Shown here: in pieces, positions 63,952 through 64,000 of the stretch
How positions within the stretch are numbered: position 1 is the stretch's first letter
Layout: the number at the start of each line of letters is the position of its first letter
Source of the DNA: Prevotella histicola JCM 15637 = DNF00424
GTDB taxonomy: Bacteria; Bacteroidota; Bacteroidia; Bacteroidales; Bacteroidaceae
Assembly (NCBI RefSeq): GCF_000613925.1
Contig: NZ_BAJX01000003.1
Span: 1-64,000, forward strand
DNA length: 64,000 bases
Reading direction: 5' to 3'
Notes under the pieces: generated by a model
Database searches by the model: none
What the model saw: only the letters and a program-made list of their open reading frames with translations
Told to the model about the DNA's origin: nothing
Translations under genes and position numbers: made by a program

Positions 63952-64000
63952 ATTGATGTTTCTGAAGGGAATAGGTATGGTTAGAAGGGTAATCTCTATT

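Overview
The window looks like chromosome of a Prevotella-type member of the Bacteroidota. The signs are LptE, DUF4837, DUF4922, DUF4468, DUF4293 and omega-subunit genes typical of that phylum, a DAHP synthase with a C-terminal chorismate mutase, a korDABC set, and start-proximal promoters of the Bacteroidota form TTTG - about 20 bp - TAnnTTTG rather than strong Shine-Dalgarno sites. The assignment is inference from these features. Nearly all genes are housekeeping; I see no prophage, insertion sequence, plasmid or CRISPR array.

Layout. 1-3.2 kb (minus): the 3' part of a tRNA-His gene, secG, a TPR-like gene, lptE and a sigma-54 activator. 3.7-8.7 kb: a DsbA/FrnE-like protein, then a minus-strand operon rlmN - DUF4837 lipoprotein - a PdxA homologue without its metal site - a flippase-like membrane protein. 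8.9-12.1 kb: a small Cys-rich protein, glutathione peroxidase, an MGMT-like protein, a CDF transporter. 12.3-17.4 kb: a putative muropeptide or sugar operon (GT2, HIT-SpoIID fusion, AmpG-like MFS). 18-24 kb: M48 lipoprotease, NfeD/SPFH pair, UDP-GlcNAc 2-epimerase, MATE pump with a fused HMA-AraC regulator. 24-32 kb (minus): guaD, an HD protein, menA, a putative porin, DUF4468, uvrB. 32-38 kb: bamD-rpoZ-DUF4293, a lipoprotein, an HD protein, a copper chaperone and a copper ATPase. 38-40 kb: two exported proteins. 40.6-45.8 kb: a Phe/Tyr biosynthetic operon behind a Phe/Tyr-rich leader peptide. 46-50 kb: envelope proteins and DUF421. 49.6-54.8 kb: ffh, folD, a 59-residue TPR protein, korDABC. 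55-56 kb: an OmpA-family porin. 57.6-63.9 kb: ilvD-ilvB-ilvN-thioesterase-ilvC.

The least expected content is between and inside genes. Five intergenic elements of exactly 148 bp each carry five 15-bp near-palindromes on an exact 22-bp pitch. Two other sequence families use the same 15+7 layout. A tyrosine/phenylalanine leader peptide with mutually exclusive terminator and antiterminator pairings precedes the aromatic operon. Four long genes (DUF4922-SpoIID, epimerase, porin, ilvB) are each broken by a one-base shift that falls exactly on a stop/ATG overlap. The PdxA homologue has lost all three metal-binding histidines and the copper ATPase lacks most of its nucleotide-binding domain.
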